Below, one piece after another: positions 17,003 to 27,072 of a stretch of 64,000 bases of DNA (position 1 is the stretch's first letter; the number at the start of each line of letters is the position of its first letter). Source of the stretch: Pseudomonadota bacterium (GTDB lineage: Bacteria > Pseudomonadota > Alphaproteobacteria > Rhizobiales > Hyphomicrobiaceae); NCBI GenBank assembly GCA_023410905.1, contig JAEYPL010000104.1:1-64000 (forward strand). The letters are read 5' to 3'. A program made the translations under genes and the position numbers. The notes under the pieces are model-generated. The model was not told where the DNA came from and did not search any database. It saw nothing but the letters and a program-made list of their open reading frames with translations.

Positions 17003-17842
17003 ATGACGACGGCGCCGCTGGACGCGCTAAGGCAGGCGGCCATTACCCGCGAGCCCGACCGCTACTTCGCCGCTACGCTGGCGCCCGAAGCCCTGCGCTA
17101 TGATCTCATCGCGTTGACCGCATTCGCGGCCGAACTCGCCAATATTCCGACGCAGGTGCGCGAGCCGCTGGCCGGCGAGATCCGCCTGCAATGGTGGCGC
17201 GATGCGCTTGCCTCAAACGGAGATCAGGCTGCCGCGGGAAATCCCATAGCCGTCGCCATGCGCGACGCGATCGCGCGTCATGGTCTGCCGGTAGAGATCA
17301 TCGACGGCGTGATCGACTCGTACGCCGATGCGCTTCACGGAGAGCGGCCTGCGAACGAGCAGGCGCTTCGCGATCACCTGTCAGCCGGCGAGGGCGGTCC
17401 GTTCCGACTAGCGGCGCGCATTTCAGCGGGTAGTGAGACCGGCGAACTCTGGCCCATATCGCGCACCGCTGGGCTCGCCTATGGCCTGTCCCGTGCCTTA
17501 CTCCGCCTTCCGTCCGAAGGCGCTGCACGCCTCCCGATCCCGCGGACACTTCTCTCGGACGCCGATCTGGCCGAGACTGCCGCCGATATCAAAAGCCCCG
17601 CACTGACAGCTGCGATTGCCGCACTTATCCAGATTGCGCGTGGCGCGATGGCTGAAATCACGCCGCAGCTCGCGAAATTGTCACGGGTACAGCGCCTCCC
17701 CTTCCTGCCCCTGGCCATGGTTAGGCCCAACTTGCGGGCCTTAGAAGCATGGTTGCAGCGTGGCGGGTCGACGGCGATCGAACCCTTGGCGATCAGCCGC
17801 CTCCTGCGCATGACGTGGGCCCATGCGAGCGGACGCCTCTGA
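17003..17842 (+). CDS. Squalene/phytoene synthase-family protein, NDUFAF6-like
   Basis: A 279-residue member of the head-to-head prenyl synthase fold that lacks both aspartate-rich DxxxD substrate motifs, so it is unlikely to make squalene or phytoene. The segments LTAFAAELANIP, EIRLQWWRDAL, IARHGLPVEIIDGVID and the later AGLAYGLSRALLRLP align well by eye with mitochondrial NDUFAF6, a complex I assembly factor. The alphaproteobacterial homologue normally follows secF, as here. ATG at 17003 comes two bases after the preceding stop, so translation is probably coupled. Function in bacteria is inferred from the eukaryotic relative. Confidence 0.85.
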   Translation: MTTAPLDALRQAAITREPDRYFAATLAPEALRYDLIALTAFAAELANIPTQVREPLAGEIRLQWWRDALASNGDQAAAGNPIAVAMRDAIARHGLPVEIIDGVIDSYADALHGERPANEQALRDHLSAGEGGPFRLAARISAGSETGELWPISRTAGLAYGLSRALLRLPSEGAARLPIPRTLLSDADLAETAADIKSPALTAAIAALIQIARGAMAEITPQLAKLSRVQRLPFLPLAMVRPNLRALEAWLQRGGSTAIEPLAISRLLRMTWAHASGRL

Positions 17843-17855
17843 CCCAGTGAGGGAC

Positions 17856-19781
17856 ATGACAAGACGCCGATACGCGAGCACGCTGAAAGGCCAGGCCATT
17901 GCGACGCGGTTCCTCTGCGCGCTCGCGGCGGCTCTGAGTTTGCTTGCTCTCGCGTCGGATCACGCGATCGCTGAGCCGCGCATCACGTGGCAGGTCGAGA
18001 ACCCGTTCCGTCTGTTCACGCGCCCATCCGACAGCGAAGTGCATCGCGCGACCTACCGGGACCTCGGCGACAGCGAGCGCGCGACACCCGTGCTCTCGGC
18101 CGAGCGCGCCCTTGCGCGGCGTCACCCGGGAGATGGCTGGGCTGCCGGCATGATGGACCACATCTGCTGGTCGGCCGATCGCAACCGCTATGGCTGCAAG
18201 GAAGCGCAGGACTATCTGCATCCGCGCTCGCATCGCGTTCTCGTCGCGCTGCGCGACGTGCCTGATGCCGATCGCATCGACTGCACGTGGCTGACGACAC
18301 CGCTCGCGCGCTCGGGTCTCGGCGGATCGATCACTGCACGCTGCGATCAGGCTGTCGCGCTCACGATCCCCTATCCCGTCGGCGCGCGCCTGAGCGTAGA
18401 GGTCGGCGGCCGCGAAATCGCCAATACGACCGCCACGGTCACCGATCTGCTGATCGTCGCCATGGGCGACAGCTTCGCTTCCGGCGAAGGCAATCCCGAT
18501 GTTCCCGTGCGCTTCTCGCGCGAGCGCCGCGCCGACTATGGTTTCGGGCCTGCGAGTGAGCCGCTCACCGGCTATCCTGCCCGCGTCGGTCCATGGCGGG
18601 CGATCGGCGACAGCGCCTTCATCCGGAACAATGCGCGCTGGATCGATCAGGCCTGCCACCGCTCGCTCTACTCGCACCAATTACGCGCCGCCTTGCAGCT
18701 CGCCGTCGAGGATCCGCACCGGGCCGTGACGTTCGTCGGCTATGCCTGCTCGGGCGCTGAGATCGTCGACGGGCTTTTCCGCCGCTACAAGGGTCACGAG
18801 TGGGTGCCGAATCCGCCCGATGTCTCGCAGCTATCCGCGATCGCGCAAGCGCAGTGCGGCCCTCATCGTGCCGAGGGGCAGGAGATGCCCGAGGCCTATC
18901 ATATGCGCGGGCGCATTCCCGAGCTGAGAGGCGGTCTCGTGCTTCGCCGCTGCGACGGCGAAGACGCGCGCAAGATCGATCTCGTGCTCCTCTCGATCGG
19001 CGGCAACGACATCGGCTTCGCACGCCTGCTCGCCAACGCGATTCTCTCGGACGAGTCGTCGCTGCGACGGCTGAGCGGCTGGTTCGGGCAGGTGCATGGC
19101 TTCCTGGCGGCGTCAGAGCTTCTGGACGGGCTCGAGGCGCGCCTGCTCGCACTGCGGCGCGCGATACACGGCCAGTTGCATATTCCGTGGGCCGAAGCCG
19201 ACCGCATCATGCTGGTTGCCTATCCGAGCCTTGCGATGCTCCCCGATGGCCGGCAGGTCTGCCCGGACGGGCGCGCGGGCATGACCGTCACGCCGGACTT
19301 CCTGCTGAGTGAAAATCGCGCGCGCGAATCCATGGCCGCAGGCGAACGTCTCGATGCCGTCATGGAGGACACGAGCAAGCAGAATGGCTGGACATATGTT
19401 GCCGGCCACCGCCAGCAGTTCCGCGGCCGCGGCATCTGCGCGGGCTACACCGACAACGCCTTCACGATCGCCGACGACCTGCGCCTCCCGCGCTGGACGG
19501 GCCGCCGTTGGGAGCCCTTCAACCCCGCAGACTGGCAGGCTTATGCGCCGCGCCAGCGCTGGTTCCGCACGCCCAATGACGCGTTCATGACCGGCAACTT
19601 CCATGTGAGCGAGTCGCTCATCCAGAAAGTGCTCAAGCTGCAGGGCTTCTCCTCGTTCCAGCTCCTGCTCGCGAGCATCTACTCCGGCGCGTTCCATCCG
19701 ACCGCCGAGGGCCAGGCTGCCATGGCGGACGCCGTCGTCCTCGAAGCCCGGCGCGTGCTCGGAAAGTACGCCGCGCAATAG
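17856..19781 (+). CDS. Large secreted SGNH/GDSL hydrolase
   Basis: A 641-residue exported protein. A long basic N-region and a hydrophobic core (about residues 18-34) form a signal peptide, probably cleaved near AIA/EP. SGNH blocks are clear: GDSFASGEG at about 203 (nucleophile Ser), the LLSIGGNDIGF block near 381 and HPTAEGQAAMAD at about 614 (catalytic His). Family members are esterases or lipases acting on lipids, polysaccharide acetyl groups or similar. The distance between blocks is unusually large, with Cys-containing inserts between. The start could also be ATG 17823, overlapping the previous gene; I chose 17856, right behind GTGAGGG. Substrate unknown. Confidence 0.85.
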   Translation: MTRRRYASTLKGQAIATRFLCALAAALSLLALASDHAIAEPRITWQVENPFRLFTRPSDSEVHRATYRDLGDSERATPVLSAERALARRHPGDGWAAGMMDHICWSADRNRYGCKEAQDYLHPRSHRVLVALRDVPDADRIDCTWLTTPLARSGLGGSITARCDQAVALTIPYPVGARLSVEVGGREIANTTATVTDLLIVAMGDSFASGEGNPDVPVRFSRERRADYGFGPASEPLTGYPARVGPWRAIGDSAFIRNNARWIDQACHRSLYSHQLRAALQLAVEDPHRAVTFVGYACSGAEIVDGLFRRYKGHEWVPNPPDVSQLSAIAQAQCGPHRAEGQEMPEAYHMRGRIPELRGGLVLRRCDGEDARKIDLVLLSIGGNDIGFARLLANAILSDESSLRRLSGWFGQVHGFLAASELLDGLEARLLALRRAIHGQLHIPWAEADRIMLVAYPSLAMLPDGRQVCPDGRAGMTVTPDFLLSENRARESMAAGERLDAVMEDTSKQNGWTYVAGHRQQFRGRGICAGYTDNAFTIADDLRLPRWTGRRWEPFNPADWQAYAPRQRWFRTPNDAFMTGNFHVSESLIQKVLKLQGFSSFQLLLASIYSGAFHPTAEGQAAMADAVVLEARRVLGKYAAQ

Positions 19782-19798
19782 CGCCTTCGCCTCGCGCC

Positions 19799-20509
19799 TC
19801 ACGCTTCACGCACGCCCAGAATCTCGCGATAGGCACGCTGCCCCTTCGGCGTGATCATCACCGCACGCGAGGCCTCCACGCGGCGGATCCATCCTTTATC
19901 GAAACTCAACTGACAGATCGCGGCTCCGAGCTTGCCCGCGAGATGTGGCCGGCGCTCGCTCCAGTCGAGACAGGGGCGGCAGAGAATCCGCCGGCTCTTC
20001 GCTGGTGGCTCCGCTTGAAAGCGCACGACATCGAGGCCGATGCGTTCGAAGAGCGCGAGACCGGAAGAGCTCACGATGCCTGCATCGCTGTCCAGCTCGA
20101 CGTGACCTGCAGCTACCAGCGCATCCGCAATCGCCACGCCGAGGCGTCCCGCGAGATGATCGTAGCACGTGCGCGCGGCTCGAAGCGCCGCATCGCGCGG
20201 ACCCGTGACGACAGTGCGCCGCGACGGCTCGATCTCGGCTGCGACATGCATGAGGTTCTCCAGAAGCCGCGCCATGGTGGGCGTCGCGAGGCGATGATAG
20301 CGATGGCGCCCCTGCTTCTCCATGGCGAGAAGGCCGGCGCTGGTGAGCCGCGCAAGATGACTGCTGGCGGTCTGCGGCGTGATGCCGGCGACATGCGCGA
20401 GCTCGGCGGCTGTCAGCGCGCGTCCGTCCATCATGGCCTGGAGCATGGCTGCACGTGCCGGATCGCCGAGAAGGGCCGCGACGGATGCGAGCTTGGCGGT
20501 GGTTGGCAT
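19799..20509 (-). CDS. ArsR-family transcriptional regulator with C-terminal extension
   Basis: A 236-residue repressor-like protein. The winged helix lies in the first 90 residues: LGDPARAAMLQAMMDG, LTAAELAHVAGITPQTASSHLARLTSAGLL and GRHRYHRL. The C-terminal half (CYDHLAGRLGVAIADAL, a CRPCLDW motif, HLAGKLGAAICQL) is a family-specific extension; the CRPC cysteines could bind metal or sense redox state, but the standard ArsR metal site is not obvious. It is divergent from two MFS genes and is the natural candidate for their regulator. Start at 20509 (MPTTAKLAS) is chosen by the family N-terminus and a GAGGATC site; frames upstream lack homology. Confidence 0.88.
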   Translation of the reverse strand: MPTTAKLASVAALLGDPARAAMLQAMMDGRALTAAELAHVAGITPQTASSHLARLTSAGLLAMEKQGRHRYHRLATPTMARLLENLMHVAAEIEPSRRTVVTGPRDAALRAARTCYDHLAGRLGVAIADALVAAGHVELDSDAGIVSSSGLALFERIGLDVVRFQAEPPAKSRRILCRPCLDWSERRPHLAGKLGAAICQLSFDKGWIRRVEASRAVMITPKGQRAYREILGVREA

Positions 20510-20561
20510 GACTGATCCTCGACGTGTGCCACACAGAATGCAGCACAGCCCCTCCTGAATA

Positions 20562-20574
20562 GTTCGATCAGAAC
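20562..20574. promoter_or_regulatory. Possible operator in the arsR-MFS divergent gap
   Basis: GTTC-GATCA-GAAC is a small inverted repeat between the ArsR start (20509) and the MFS start (20643). Position fits an autoregulatory site for the ArsR protein, but the repeat is short and could be chance. Confidence 0.25.
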
Positions 20575-20642
20575 CGTAGCAATCCGAAGGTGCAGTATGC
20601 AAAGTGCGGCGCCAGAGGGTGCCGGCACGGGCAATTGCAGAG

Positions 20643-21917
20643 ATGTTCAGGAGCACGTTTTTCGGCTGGCGCGTGACGGGCGGCGCCTTCGTCCTCGCCA
20701 TATTCGGCTGGGGGCTCGGCTTCTACTCGATGCCGGTCTTCCTCGGCGTGCTGCACGAAACGCGCGGCTGGTCACTCGGCGTGATCTCAGGAGCCATCAC
20801 GCTCCACCTGCTCGTCGGCTCGCTCATGGCGGCACGTTTGCCGGTGCTCCACGCGCGGATCGGCCTCGCCCGCTACACACAGATCGGCGCGGCTCTCATC
20901 GCGGCCGGTCTCCTCGGATGGGCACTGGCGTGGGAACCCTGGCAGCTCTACGTCGCGGCGGTTCTGAGCGGCGCCGGCTGGAGCTCGATGAGCGCGGCTG
21001 CCGTAAACGCGATCGTCTCACCTTGGTTCGTGCGCGCACGACCTGCCGCGCTTGGCATGGCCTACAATGGCGGCAGCATCGGAGGCATCGTCTTCTCACC
21101 GCTGTGGGTGGCGATCATCGCGCTGCTCGGCTTGCCGTATGCCGCCGCCGCGCTCGGGCTGACGGCGGCTGCGATCATCTGGGTTGTCGCCGCCACACTT
21201 TTCGCGCGCACGCCTGAGCAAATGGGGCTTCAACCCGACGGCGATACGCAAGGCACCGCGCCAACCAACATCACGTCACCGGACGCGCGCCCATTGCCGG
21301 GACGTCTCCTCTGGCGGGACCGGCGGTTTATTACACTGGCCGTCGCGATGGCGCTCAGCCTGTTCGCGCAGCTCGGCCTCGTATCGCACATGTTCTCGCT
21401 GCTGCTGCCGGCGTTCGGCGCCCAGTATGCGGGCCTCGCAATTGCTCTGGTGACGGCCATGGCCATCGTGGGGCGCATGATGGTCGGATGGTTCATGCCG
21501 ATCGATGCTGACCGGCGGATCGTCGCCTGTGTCGGCTATGGCGCACAACTCGCAGGATCGATCGCGCTTCTGGCGGCGAACGGAACGAGCGTGCCTCTAC
21601 TTCTGCTCGGCATCATCCTGTTCGGCGCGGGCTTCGGCAACGCCACATCGCTGCCGCCCCTCGTCGCGCAGGTCGAGTTCGTCAAGGAAGAAGTGCAGCG
21701 CGTTGTCGCGCTCGTCGTCGGCATGGGGCAAATGGTGTTCGCATTCGGCCCCGCGGCCTTCGGACTGATCCGGGAATTGACAGCGGATGGTGCAGCGGCC
21801 AGCACGGGCGCCGCGCCGTGGGTATTCATCGCGGCCGCGATCTTTCAAGGTTTGGCGATCATGGCCATGCTGCTCGGTCGCAAGGCGCGACCACTTGCTT
21901 GCTCGAACACGTTCTGA
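20643..21917 (+). CDS. MFS transporter, first copy of a tandem pair
   Basis: A 424-residue major facilitator with 12 predicted helices. The N-terminus [23 protein letters not shown] and WSLGVISGAITLHLLVGSLMAARLPVLHARIG fit monocarboxylate/oxalate-type (OFA-like) MFS proteins. The central loop carries FARTPEQMGLQPDGD. It is highly similar along its length to the next gene. Substrate unknown. Start: ATG 20643 matches the start of the paralogue; an in-frame GTG at 20604 would add 13 residues. It lies divergent to the ArsR gene. Confidence 0.9.
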   Translation: MFRSTFFGWRVTGGAFVLAIFGWGLGFYSMPVFLGVLHETRGWSLGVISGAITLHLLVGSLMAARLPVLHARIGLARYTQIGAALIAAGLLGWALAWEPWQLYVAAVLSGAGWSSMSAAAVNAIVSPWFVRARPAALGMAYNGGSIGGIVFSPLWVAIIALLGLPYAAAALGLTAAAIIWVVAATLFARTPEQMGLQPDGDTQGTAPTNITSPDARPLPGRLLWRDRRFITLAVAMALSLFAQLGLVSHMFSLLLPAFGAQYAGLAIALVTAMAIVGRMMVGWFMPIDADRRIVACVGYGAQLAGSIALLAANGTSVPLLLLGIILFGAGFGNATSLPPLVAQVEFVKEEVQRVVALVVGMGQMVFAFGPAAFGLIRELTADGAAASTGAAPWVFIAAAIFQGLAIMAMLLGRKARPLACSNTF

Positions 21918-21932
21918 GCACGGAGACGCGCG

Positions 21933-23195
21933 ATGGCCAAGTCGATGCCGCAACGAACATTCTTCGGCTGGCGCGTGACGGGCGGGGCATTCGTGCTCGC
22001 CCTGTTTGGCTGGGGTCTCGGCTTCTACGGGCCGCCGGTCTTCCTCGGCGTGCTGCACACAACGCGTGGGTGGTCCCTCGGGTTGATCTCGAGCGCAATT
22101 ACGCTTCACTACCTCGTCGGCGCGGCGGTTGTTACGCAGATCCCAGCGCTGCACGCACGCTTCGGCATCGCTCCCTTCACGCAAGCGGGCGGGATTGCCC
22201 TGGCGCTCGGCACATTCGGCTGGGCCTTGGCCGCCGAGCCCTGGCAGCTTTTTCTCGCGGCGGTCGTCAGCGGCATTGGCTGGAGCGCGACGAGCGCCGC
22301 AACCATCAACGCGATCATCGCACCGTGGTTCGTGCGTGCGCGACCCGCAGCGCTCGGCTGGGCCTACAACGGCGCGAGCATCGGCGGCGTCATCTTCTCG
22401 CCGTTGTGGGTAACGGCGATCAGCGCGCTCGGATTTCCCATTGCCGCGGCAATCATCGGGATCACAGCCGTGCTCGTCATCTGTCTGATCTCGGCGAAGC
22501 TTTTTGCGCGCACGCCGCAACTGATGGGCCTGGCCCCCGACGGCGACGCGCAGGGCACCGCTCCCGTCAGCGTCACCTCTCATCATGCGCGCCCGCTGCC
22601 CGGCGCGCTGCTTTGGCGGGATCGTGCGTTTCTCACGCTCGTGATCGGCAATGCGCTCGGCTTGTTCGCACAGCTCGGCCTGATCACCCACCTGTTCTCA
22701 TTGCTGCTGCCGGCGCTCGGCGCGCAGCGGGCCGGATTCGCCATGGCGTTCGTGACCGTGATGGCGATCACCGGGCGCGCACTCATCGGCTGGTTCATGT
22801 CCATCGATGCCGACCGGCGGATCGTCGGCTGTGTCGGCTATGGCGCACAGCTCATAGGCTCGCTCATCCTGCTCGCTGCTGGCGGCTCGAATGTTCCACT
22901 CCTGCTCGCCGGCATCGCGCTCTTCGGCATTGGGTTCGGCAACGCCACGTCCATGCCACCGCTCATCGCGCAGGTCGATTTCGTGAAGGAGGACGTGCTT
23001 CGGGTGGTGGCGCTCATGGTCGCGATCGGTCAGGCGACATATGCTTTCGCGCCGGCAGCCTTCGGTCTCATTCGCGAGCTGATACCGCCAGCCGCAGGTG
23101 CCAGCGCAGGCGCCGCACCGTGGGTGTTCATCGCCGCAGCACTATTCCAGGGCCTCGCGATCGTGGCCGTCCTGGCAGGACGCAGGCCCCGCTAG
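21933..23195 (+). CDS. MFS transporter, second copy of a tandem pair
   Basis: A 420-residue 12-helix transporter and tandem paralogue of the preceding gene, only 15 bases downstream. Both share [23 protein letters not shown]-x-x-MGL, the [13 protein letters not shown] block and [13 protein letters not shown]. The two are clearly a gene duplication, with differences mainly in the cytosolic loop and helix 2. GGAG lies ahead of the ATG. The stop codon overlaps the radC stop region, which is on the opposite strand, by four bases. Confidence 0.9.
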   Translation: MAKSMPQRTFFGWRVTGGAFVLALFGWGLGFYGPPVFLGVLHTTRGWSLGLISSAITLHYLVGAAVVTQIPALHARFGIAPFTQAGGIALALGTFGWALAAEPWQLFLAAVVSGIGWSATSAATINAIIAPWFVRARPAALGWAYNGASIGGVIFSPLWVTAISALGFPIAAAIIGITAVLVICLISAKLFARTPQLMGLAPDGDAQGTAPVSVTSHHARPLPGALLWRDRAFLTLVIGNALGLFAQLGLITHLFSLLLPALGAQRAGFAMAFVTVMAITGRALIGWFMSIDADRRIVGCVGYGAQLIGSLILLAAGGSNVPLLLAGIALFGIGFGNATSMPPLIAQVDFVKEDVLRVVALMVAIGQATYAFAPAAFGLIRELIPPAAGASAGAAPWVFIAAALFQGLAIVAVLAGRRPR

Positions 23196-23965
23196 ATGAT
23201 CCGCTTGCCCTTCATGCTGAAGTAGCCGCTGCGGCCGACGATGATGTGATCGTGCACCTGCACGCCGAGAGGCCGCGCCGCATCCACGATCTGGCGCGTC
23301 ATGTCGATGTCGGCCGATGACGGCGTCGGATCGCCCGAGGGATGATTGTGCACGAGAATGAGCGCGGAAGCCGAGAGCTCCAGCGCCCGCTTCACGACCT
23401 CGCGGATGTACACGGGCGTGTGATCTACCGTTCCCGTCTGCTGGACCTCATCAGCGACGAGCTGATTGCGCTTGTCGAGAAAGAGAATGCGAAACTGCTC
23501 TTTCTCATCGAAGCCTTGTGCTGCGCGACAATAATCGAGCACGGCCTGCCACGAGCCGAGAACCGTGCGCCCGACGATCTGAGTTTGCATGAGGCGCAGC
23601 GCGGCGGCGCGAACGAGCTTGAGTTCGTCAACGACGCGCTCGCCGACGCCATCGATCTCGCGCAATCGGGCGTCCGGCGCATTGATCACCTCGGGAAATG
23701 AGCCGAACTTGGCAAGAAGGGCCTTGGCGAGCGGCTTGGTATCCCCCTGCGGCAGCGCGCGGAAGAGAATCATCTCGATCAGCTCGTAGTCGGGAAGGGC
23801 ATCCGGCCCGCCCTTGCGAAAGCGGTCGCGAAGACGCTTGCGGTGCCCCACGTGATGCGGCGGCGGTGGTGCCGCTGCAGATGCTTCCCAGAGCGCACCT
23901 TGCGCCCCGCCGCCATTCTCCTCGGACGCAGCAGAAGGCAGAGATGATCTGCTGCGCCGTGCCAT
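23192..23965 (-). CDS. radC: DNA repair-associated JAMM-domain protein RadC
   Basis: A 257-residue RadC. A helix-hairpin-helix-like region ([26 protein letters not shown]) precedes the MPN/JAMM domain, whose metal motif is [18 protein letters not shown] near residues 205-222. [22 protein letters not shown] is the typical N-terminal block. The name comes from an old repair phenotype; the true biochemical role is unsettled. A low-complexity Ser/Gly/Pro-rich region forms residues 1-45. I chose ATG 23965, behind GGGAGG, because an upstream extension would overlap map. Same strand as map, 31 bases after its stop. Confidence 0.93.
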   Translation of the reverse strand: MARRSRSSLPSAASEENGGGAQGALWEASAAAPPPPHHVGHRKRLRDRFRKGGPDALPDYELIEMILFRALPQGDTKPLAKALLAKFGSFPEVINAPDARLREIDGVGERVVDELKLVRAAALRLMQTQIVGRTVLGSWQAVLDYCRAAQGFDEKEQFRILFLDKRNQLVADEVQQTGTVDHTPVYIREVVKRALELSASALILVHNHPSGDPTPSSADIDMTRQIVDAARPLGVQVHDHIIVGRSGYFSMKGKRII

Positions 23966-23996
23966 CGGTGAGCCGCCTCCCCCGATCGCGTGCGAC

Positions 23997-24824
23997 CTAG
24001 TCGACCTTGTAGGGCGGGCAGTGAAGGCCCGCAGGCGAATAGGTGAAGACTTCGCAGCCGTCCTCGGTGACACCGACGGTGTGCTCGAATTGCGCCGAGA
24101 GCTCGCGATCGCGAGTCACGGCGGTCCAGCCATCGGGCAAGATCTTCACCGACGACTTACCGAGGTTGATCATCGGCTCGATGGTGAAGAGCATGCCCGG
24201 CTTCAGCTCGGGGCCTTCGCCCTTGGTGCCATAGTGCAGAATGTTCGGACGATCATGAAAGACGCGGCCGAGACCGTGGCCGCAGAAATCGCGCACGACG
24301 CTGCAGCGCTCGCCTTCGGCGTAGGCCTGGATGGCCGCGCCAATATGGCCGGTCGTGTGCCCCGGCTTCACGGCCGCGACGCCGCGCATGAGCGCCTCGT
24401 ACGTCACCTCGATGAGACGCTCGGCCTTGCGCGGGATCGTGCCGACGCCATACATGCGGCTCGTATCGCCATGCCAGCCGTCGAAAACCAGCGTCACGTC
24501 GATATTGAGGATGTCGCCCTCACGCAGCGGCTTGGGGCCGGGAATGCCGTGGCAGACGACATGGTTGACCGACGTACAGATCGACTTAGTGAAGCCGCGA
24601 TAATTCAGCGGTGCAGGGATGGCGCCATGATCCATAGCGAACTCGAAAGCGAGATCGTCGAGACGCTCCGTCGTCACGCCCGGCTTGACGAAAGCAGTCA
24701 GCATGTCGAGCGCCTCGGCCGCGAGCTGCCCTGCCCGGCGCATGCCGGCAAAAGCCTCGGGTCCGTGGAGCGGGATCTGGTTGTCGCGGCGCGCCTGGGT
24801 GCGCGCGTATTCGAGATTGGACAT
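23997..24824 (-). CDS. map: Methionine aminopeptidase, type I
   Basis: A 275-residue metalloprotease that removes the initiator Met. The five metal ligands are visible: Asp in ILNIDVTLV, Asp in WHGDTSRM, His in [11 protein letters not shown], Glu in LFTIEPM and Glu in AQFEHTVGV. Also typical are [14 protein letters not shown] and [14 protein letters not shown]. The start [10 protein letters not shown] at 24824 is chosen from family length; a longer frame to 24878 has no homology. It is divergent from pgk. Confidence 0.95.
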   Translation of the reverse strand: MSNLEYARTQARRDNQIPLHGPEAFAGMRRAGQLAAEALDMLTAFVKPGVTTERLDDLAFEFAMDHGAIPAPLNYRGFTKSICTSVNHVVCHGIPGPKPLREGDILNIDVTLVFDGWHGDTSRMYGVGTIPRKAERLIEVTYEALMRGVAAVKPGHTTGHIGAAIQAYAEGERCSVVRDFCGHGLGRVFHDRPNILHYGTKGEGPELKPGMLFTIEPMINLGKSSVKILPDGWTAVTRDRELSAQFEHTVGVTEDGCEVFTYSPAGLHCPPYKVD

Positions 24825-25036
24825 TCTATAAGCCTGTAACCGGGTTTCGCGGCAGAATCGAGCCCATAGGCCGGGCAAGGATCATCGCGCGCATTCGTTG
24901 CTAAACAATCTAGTCGATTGCCGACGGAGTGCAATGCGCGGGATGGTTACCAGCCGTGCGTAGAGGTTGCGTAAACGCACCCGGGCGTGGCATGCGGGCC
25001 CACGGCGAGGCACCCACAAGGCGCGGGCAGGACATC

Positions 25037-26236
25037 ATGCAACTGGACAAGCTGAAAACAACGTCGGGGCTCGATGTCGTCGGCAAGCGCGTGCTCGTCA
25101 GGGCTGACCTCAATGTGCCAGTGGCGGAGGGGCGCGTCACGGATGCGACGCGGCTGACGAGGCTCGTGCCGGGCATTCTGGACCTTGCCGACCGGGGGGC
25201 GAAAGTCATCGTCCTCTCGCATTTCGGCCGGCCGAAGGGTGCGCGGGTGCCGGATATGTCGTTGAAGCCGGTAGCCGAAGCGCTCGGTAAGGCATTGGGA
25301 CGGGCCGTGGCCTTTGCCGATGATTGCATCGGCGACACGGCCGCCAAAGCCGTTGCCGGTCTCGCCAGTGGCGGCATTCTGGTGTTGGAGAACCTCCGCT
25401 TTCACAAGGGCGAGGAGAAGAACGACCCCGAGCTCGCCGCTGCTCTCGCGAAACTTGGCGATATCTTCGTGGGCGATGCCTTCTCCTGCGCCCATCGCGC
25501 ACATGCCTCCACGGATGCCATCACGCACCTGTTGCCGTCCTATGCCGGCCCGCTCCTCATGGAGGAGATCAACGCGCTCAGAACCGCGCTCGAGCATCCC
25601 AAGCGGCCGACTGCGGCGGTTGTCGGCGGCGCCAAGGTCTCGACCAAGATTCCCGTGCTCACGAACCTGATGGCCAAGGTCGATTACCTCATCATCGGCG
25701 GCGGCATGGCCAATACGTTCCTGCTCGCAAAGGGCCATGCGATCGGCAAGTCGCTGGCCGAGCCCGACCTCGTCGGTACCGCGCGCGAGATCATGGACGC
25801 GGCAGCGGCCAAGGGGTGCACGATCGTACTACCGGTGGATGGCGTGATCGCGACCGAGTTCAAGGCCGGCGCAGCGAACAGCGTCGTGGATGTGACGGCG
25901 ATCCCCGCGGATCAGATGGTGCTCGACGTAGGGCCGAAGTCGGTCGCACACCTCTCCAAGGTCATCGAGGGTTGCGGCACATTGCTCTGGAACGGCCCGC
26001 TCGGTGCCTTCGAGATCGCGCCCTTCGGTGAGGGCACGTTCGCGCTTGCGAAGCAGGCCGCGAGCATGACCAAGGCTGGCAAGCTTGTCTCCGTCGCCGG
26101 CGGTGGTGACACGGTCGCAGCGCTGAATGCGGCGGGCGTGACCGAGGACTTCACGTATGTCTCGACGGCGGGCGGCGCCTTCCTCGAGTGGCTCGAGGGC
26201 CGTGAGCTCCCGGGCGTGGCAGCACTTGCCCGATGA
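25037..26236 (+). CDS. pgk: Phosphoglycerate kinase
   Basis: A 399-residue glycolytic enzyme forming ATP from 1,3-bisphosphoglycerate. Visible: [20 protein letters not shown] at the N-terminus, [12 protein letters not shown] (substrate Arg/His), [48 protein letters not shown], and the nucleotide-site [15 protein letters not shown] with GGGDTVAAL. Start ATG 25037 follows GCAGGA. Its stop overlaps the start of the downstream phosphatase (ATGA), so they are translationally coupled. Confidence 0.97.
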   Translation: MQLDKLKTTSGLDVVGKRVLVRADLNVPVAEGRVTDATRLTRLVPGILDLADRGAKVIVLSHFGRPKGARVPDMSLKPVAEALGKALGRAVAFADDCIGDTAAKAVAGLASGGILVLENLRFHKGEEKNDPELAAALAKLGDIFVGDAFSCAHRAHASTDAITHLLPSYAGPLLMEEINALRTALEHPKRPTAAVVGGAKVSTKIPVLTNLMAKVDYLIIGGGMANTFLLAKGHAIGKSLAEPDLVGTAREIMDAAAAKGCTIVLPVDGVIATEFKAGAANSVVDVTAIPADQMVLDVGPKSVAHLSKVIEGCGTLLWNGPLGAFEIAPFGEGTFALAKQAASMTKAGKLVSVAGGGDTVAALNAAGVTEDFTYVSTAGGAFLEWLEGRELPGVAALAR

Positions 26237-26928
26237 ACGACGCTGCACGGAAGTTTCGGCCGAAAGCCATCGTCTTCGATCTAGACGGCACGCTCGTCGA
26301 CAGCGCGCCGGAAATCGCGAGTGCGCTCAACACGGCGATGGCCGAGATCGACCAACCGCCGTTTCCGCTGGCCGAGGTGCAGTCATTCATCGGTGGCGGC
26401 GCGAAGGTTGCGCTCCAGCGCGCCCTGACCGTACGAGGCGCGCAAATCGAAGCTGCCGTGTTCGATGCCATGATGGCCTCGTTCTACGCGAAGTATGCTG
26501 AAGTCTCCGCAGCCGGAAACGGCCTCTATCCCGGCGTTGTAGAAACGCTGTCTGCGCTCCGCGCCGACGACGTCCCACTTGGTGTGTGCACGAACAAAGC
26601 AGCCCACATCACGACGATCGCCCTCGAAGCGCTCGGGATCGCACGCTTCTTCTCGACGGTCGTCGGCGCACGGGATGACGTCCCGCGAAAGCCCGCGCCC
26701 GACATGCTGCTCAAAGCCCTAGGCGATCTTGGAACCCGGCCCGGCGAGGGCCTAGTCGTGGGCGACAGCAGATCCGACGTCGGCGCCGCGCGCTCAGCTG
26801 GTTGCCCCGTCATCGCCGTCAGCTATGGGTACCCGCACGACCCTGTCGCCGACCTGGGTGCGGATGCCGTCATCGACCGGATGCCCGATCTCCTGCGGCA
26901 CATCGAGCTTCCTGGAAGGCTACGCTGA
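26233..26928 (+). CDS. gph: Phosphoglycolate phosphatase (HAD family)
   Basis: A 231-residue HAD hydrolase. Motif I is [16 protein letters not shown], motif II the VCTNK region, motif [14 protein letters not shown] and motif [18 protein letters not shown]. The [14 protein letters not shown] cap region and general length match Gph, which removes phosphate from 2-phosphoglycolate, made in DNA repair and by oxygenase activity of rubisco. It overlaps pgk by four bases. No rubisco gene is in the window. Another sugar-phosphate substrate is possible. Confidence 0.87.
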   Translation: MNDAARKFRPKAIVFDLDGTLVDSAPEIASALNTAMAEIDQPPFPLAEVQSFIGGGAKVALQRALTVRGAQIEAAVFDAMMASFYAKYAEVSAAGNGLYPGVVETLSALRADDVPLGVCTNKAAHITTIALEALGIARFFSTVVGARDDVPRKPAPDMLLKALGDLGTRPGEGLVVGDSRSDVGAARSAGCPVIAVSYGYPHDPVADLGADAVIDRMPDLLRHIELPGRLR

Positions 26929-27037
26929 ACGGCAAGCGCTCCGGTCAACCGCATTGTGAGGCGAATTGTGCCCAATTTTTGCGGTTTTCGAGACCGGAAT
27001 ATGCTGCTAGACCAACTTCCGAAAATTTCAAGGGTCC

Positions 27038-27056
27038 GTGCGAAAATAGCACGGTA
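27038..27056 (+). promoter_or_regulatory. Small hairpin before the TRAP operon start
   Basis: CCGTGC (27038-27043) pairs with GCACGG (27051-27056) across an A-rich seven-base loop, immediately before the GGGGAGG ribosome site of the dctQ-like gene. It could be an operator half-site pair or an mRNA structure affecting translation. Confidence 0.35.
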
Positions 27057-27072
27057 GAGGGGGAGGATTCGG

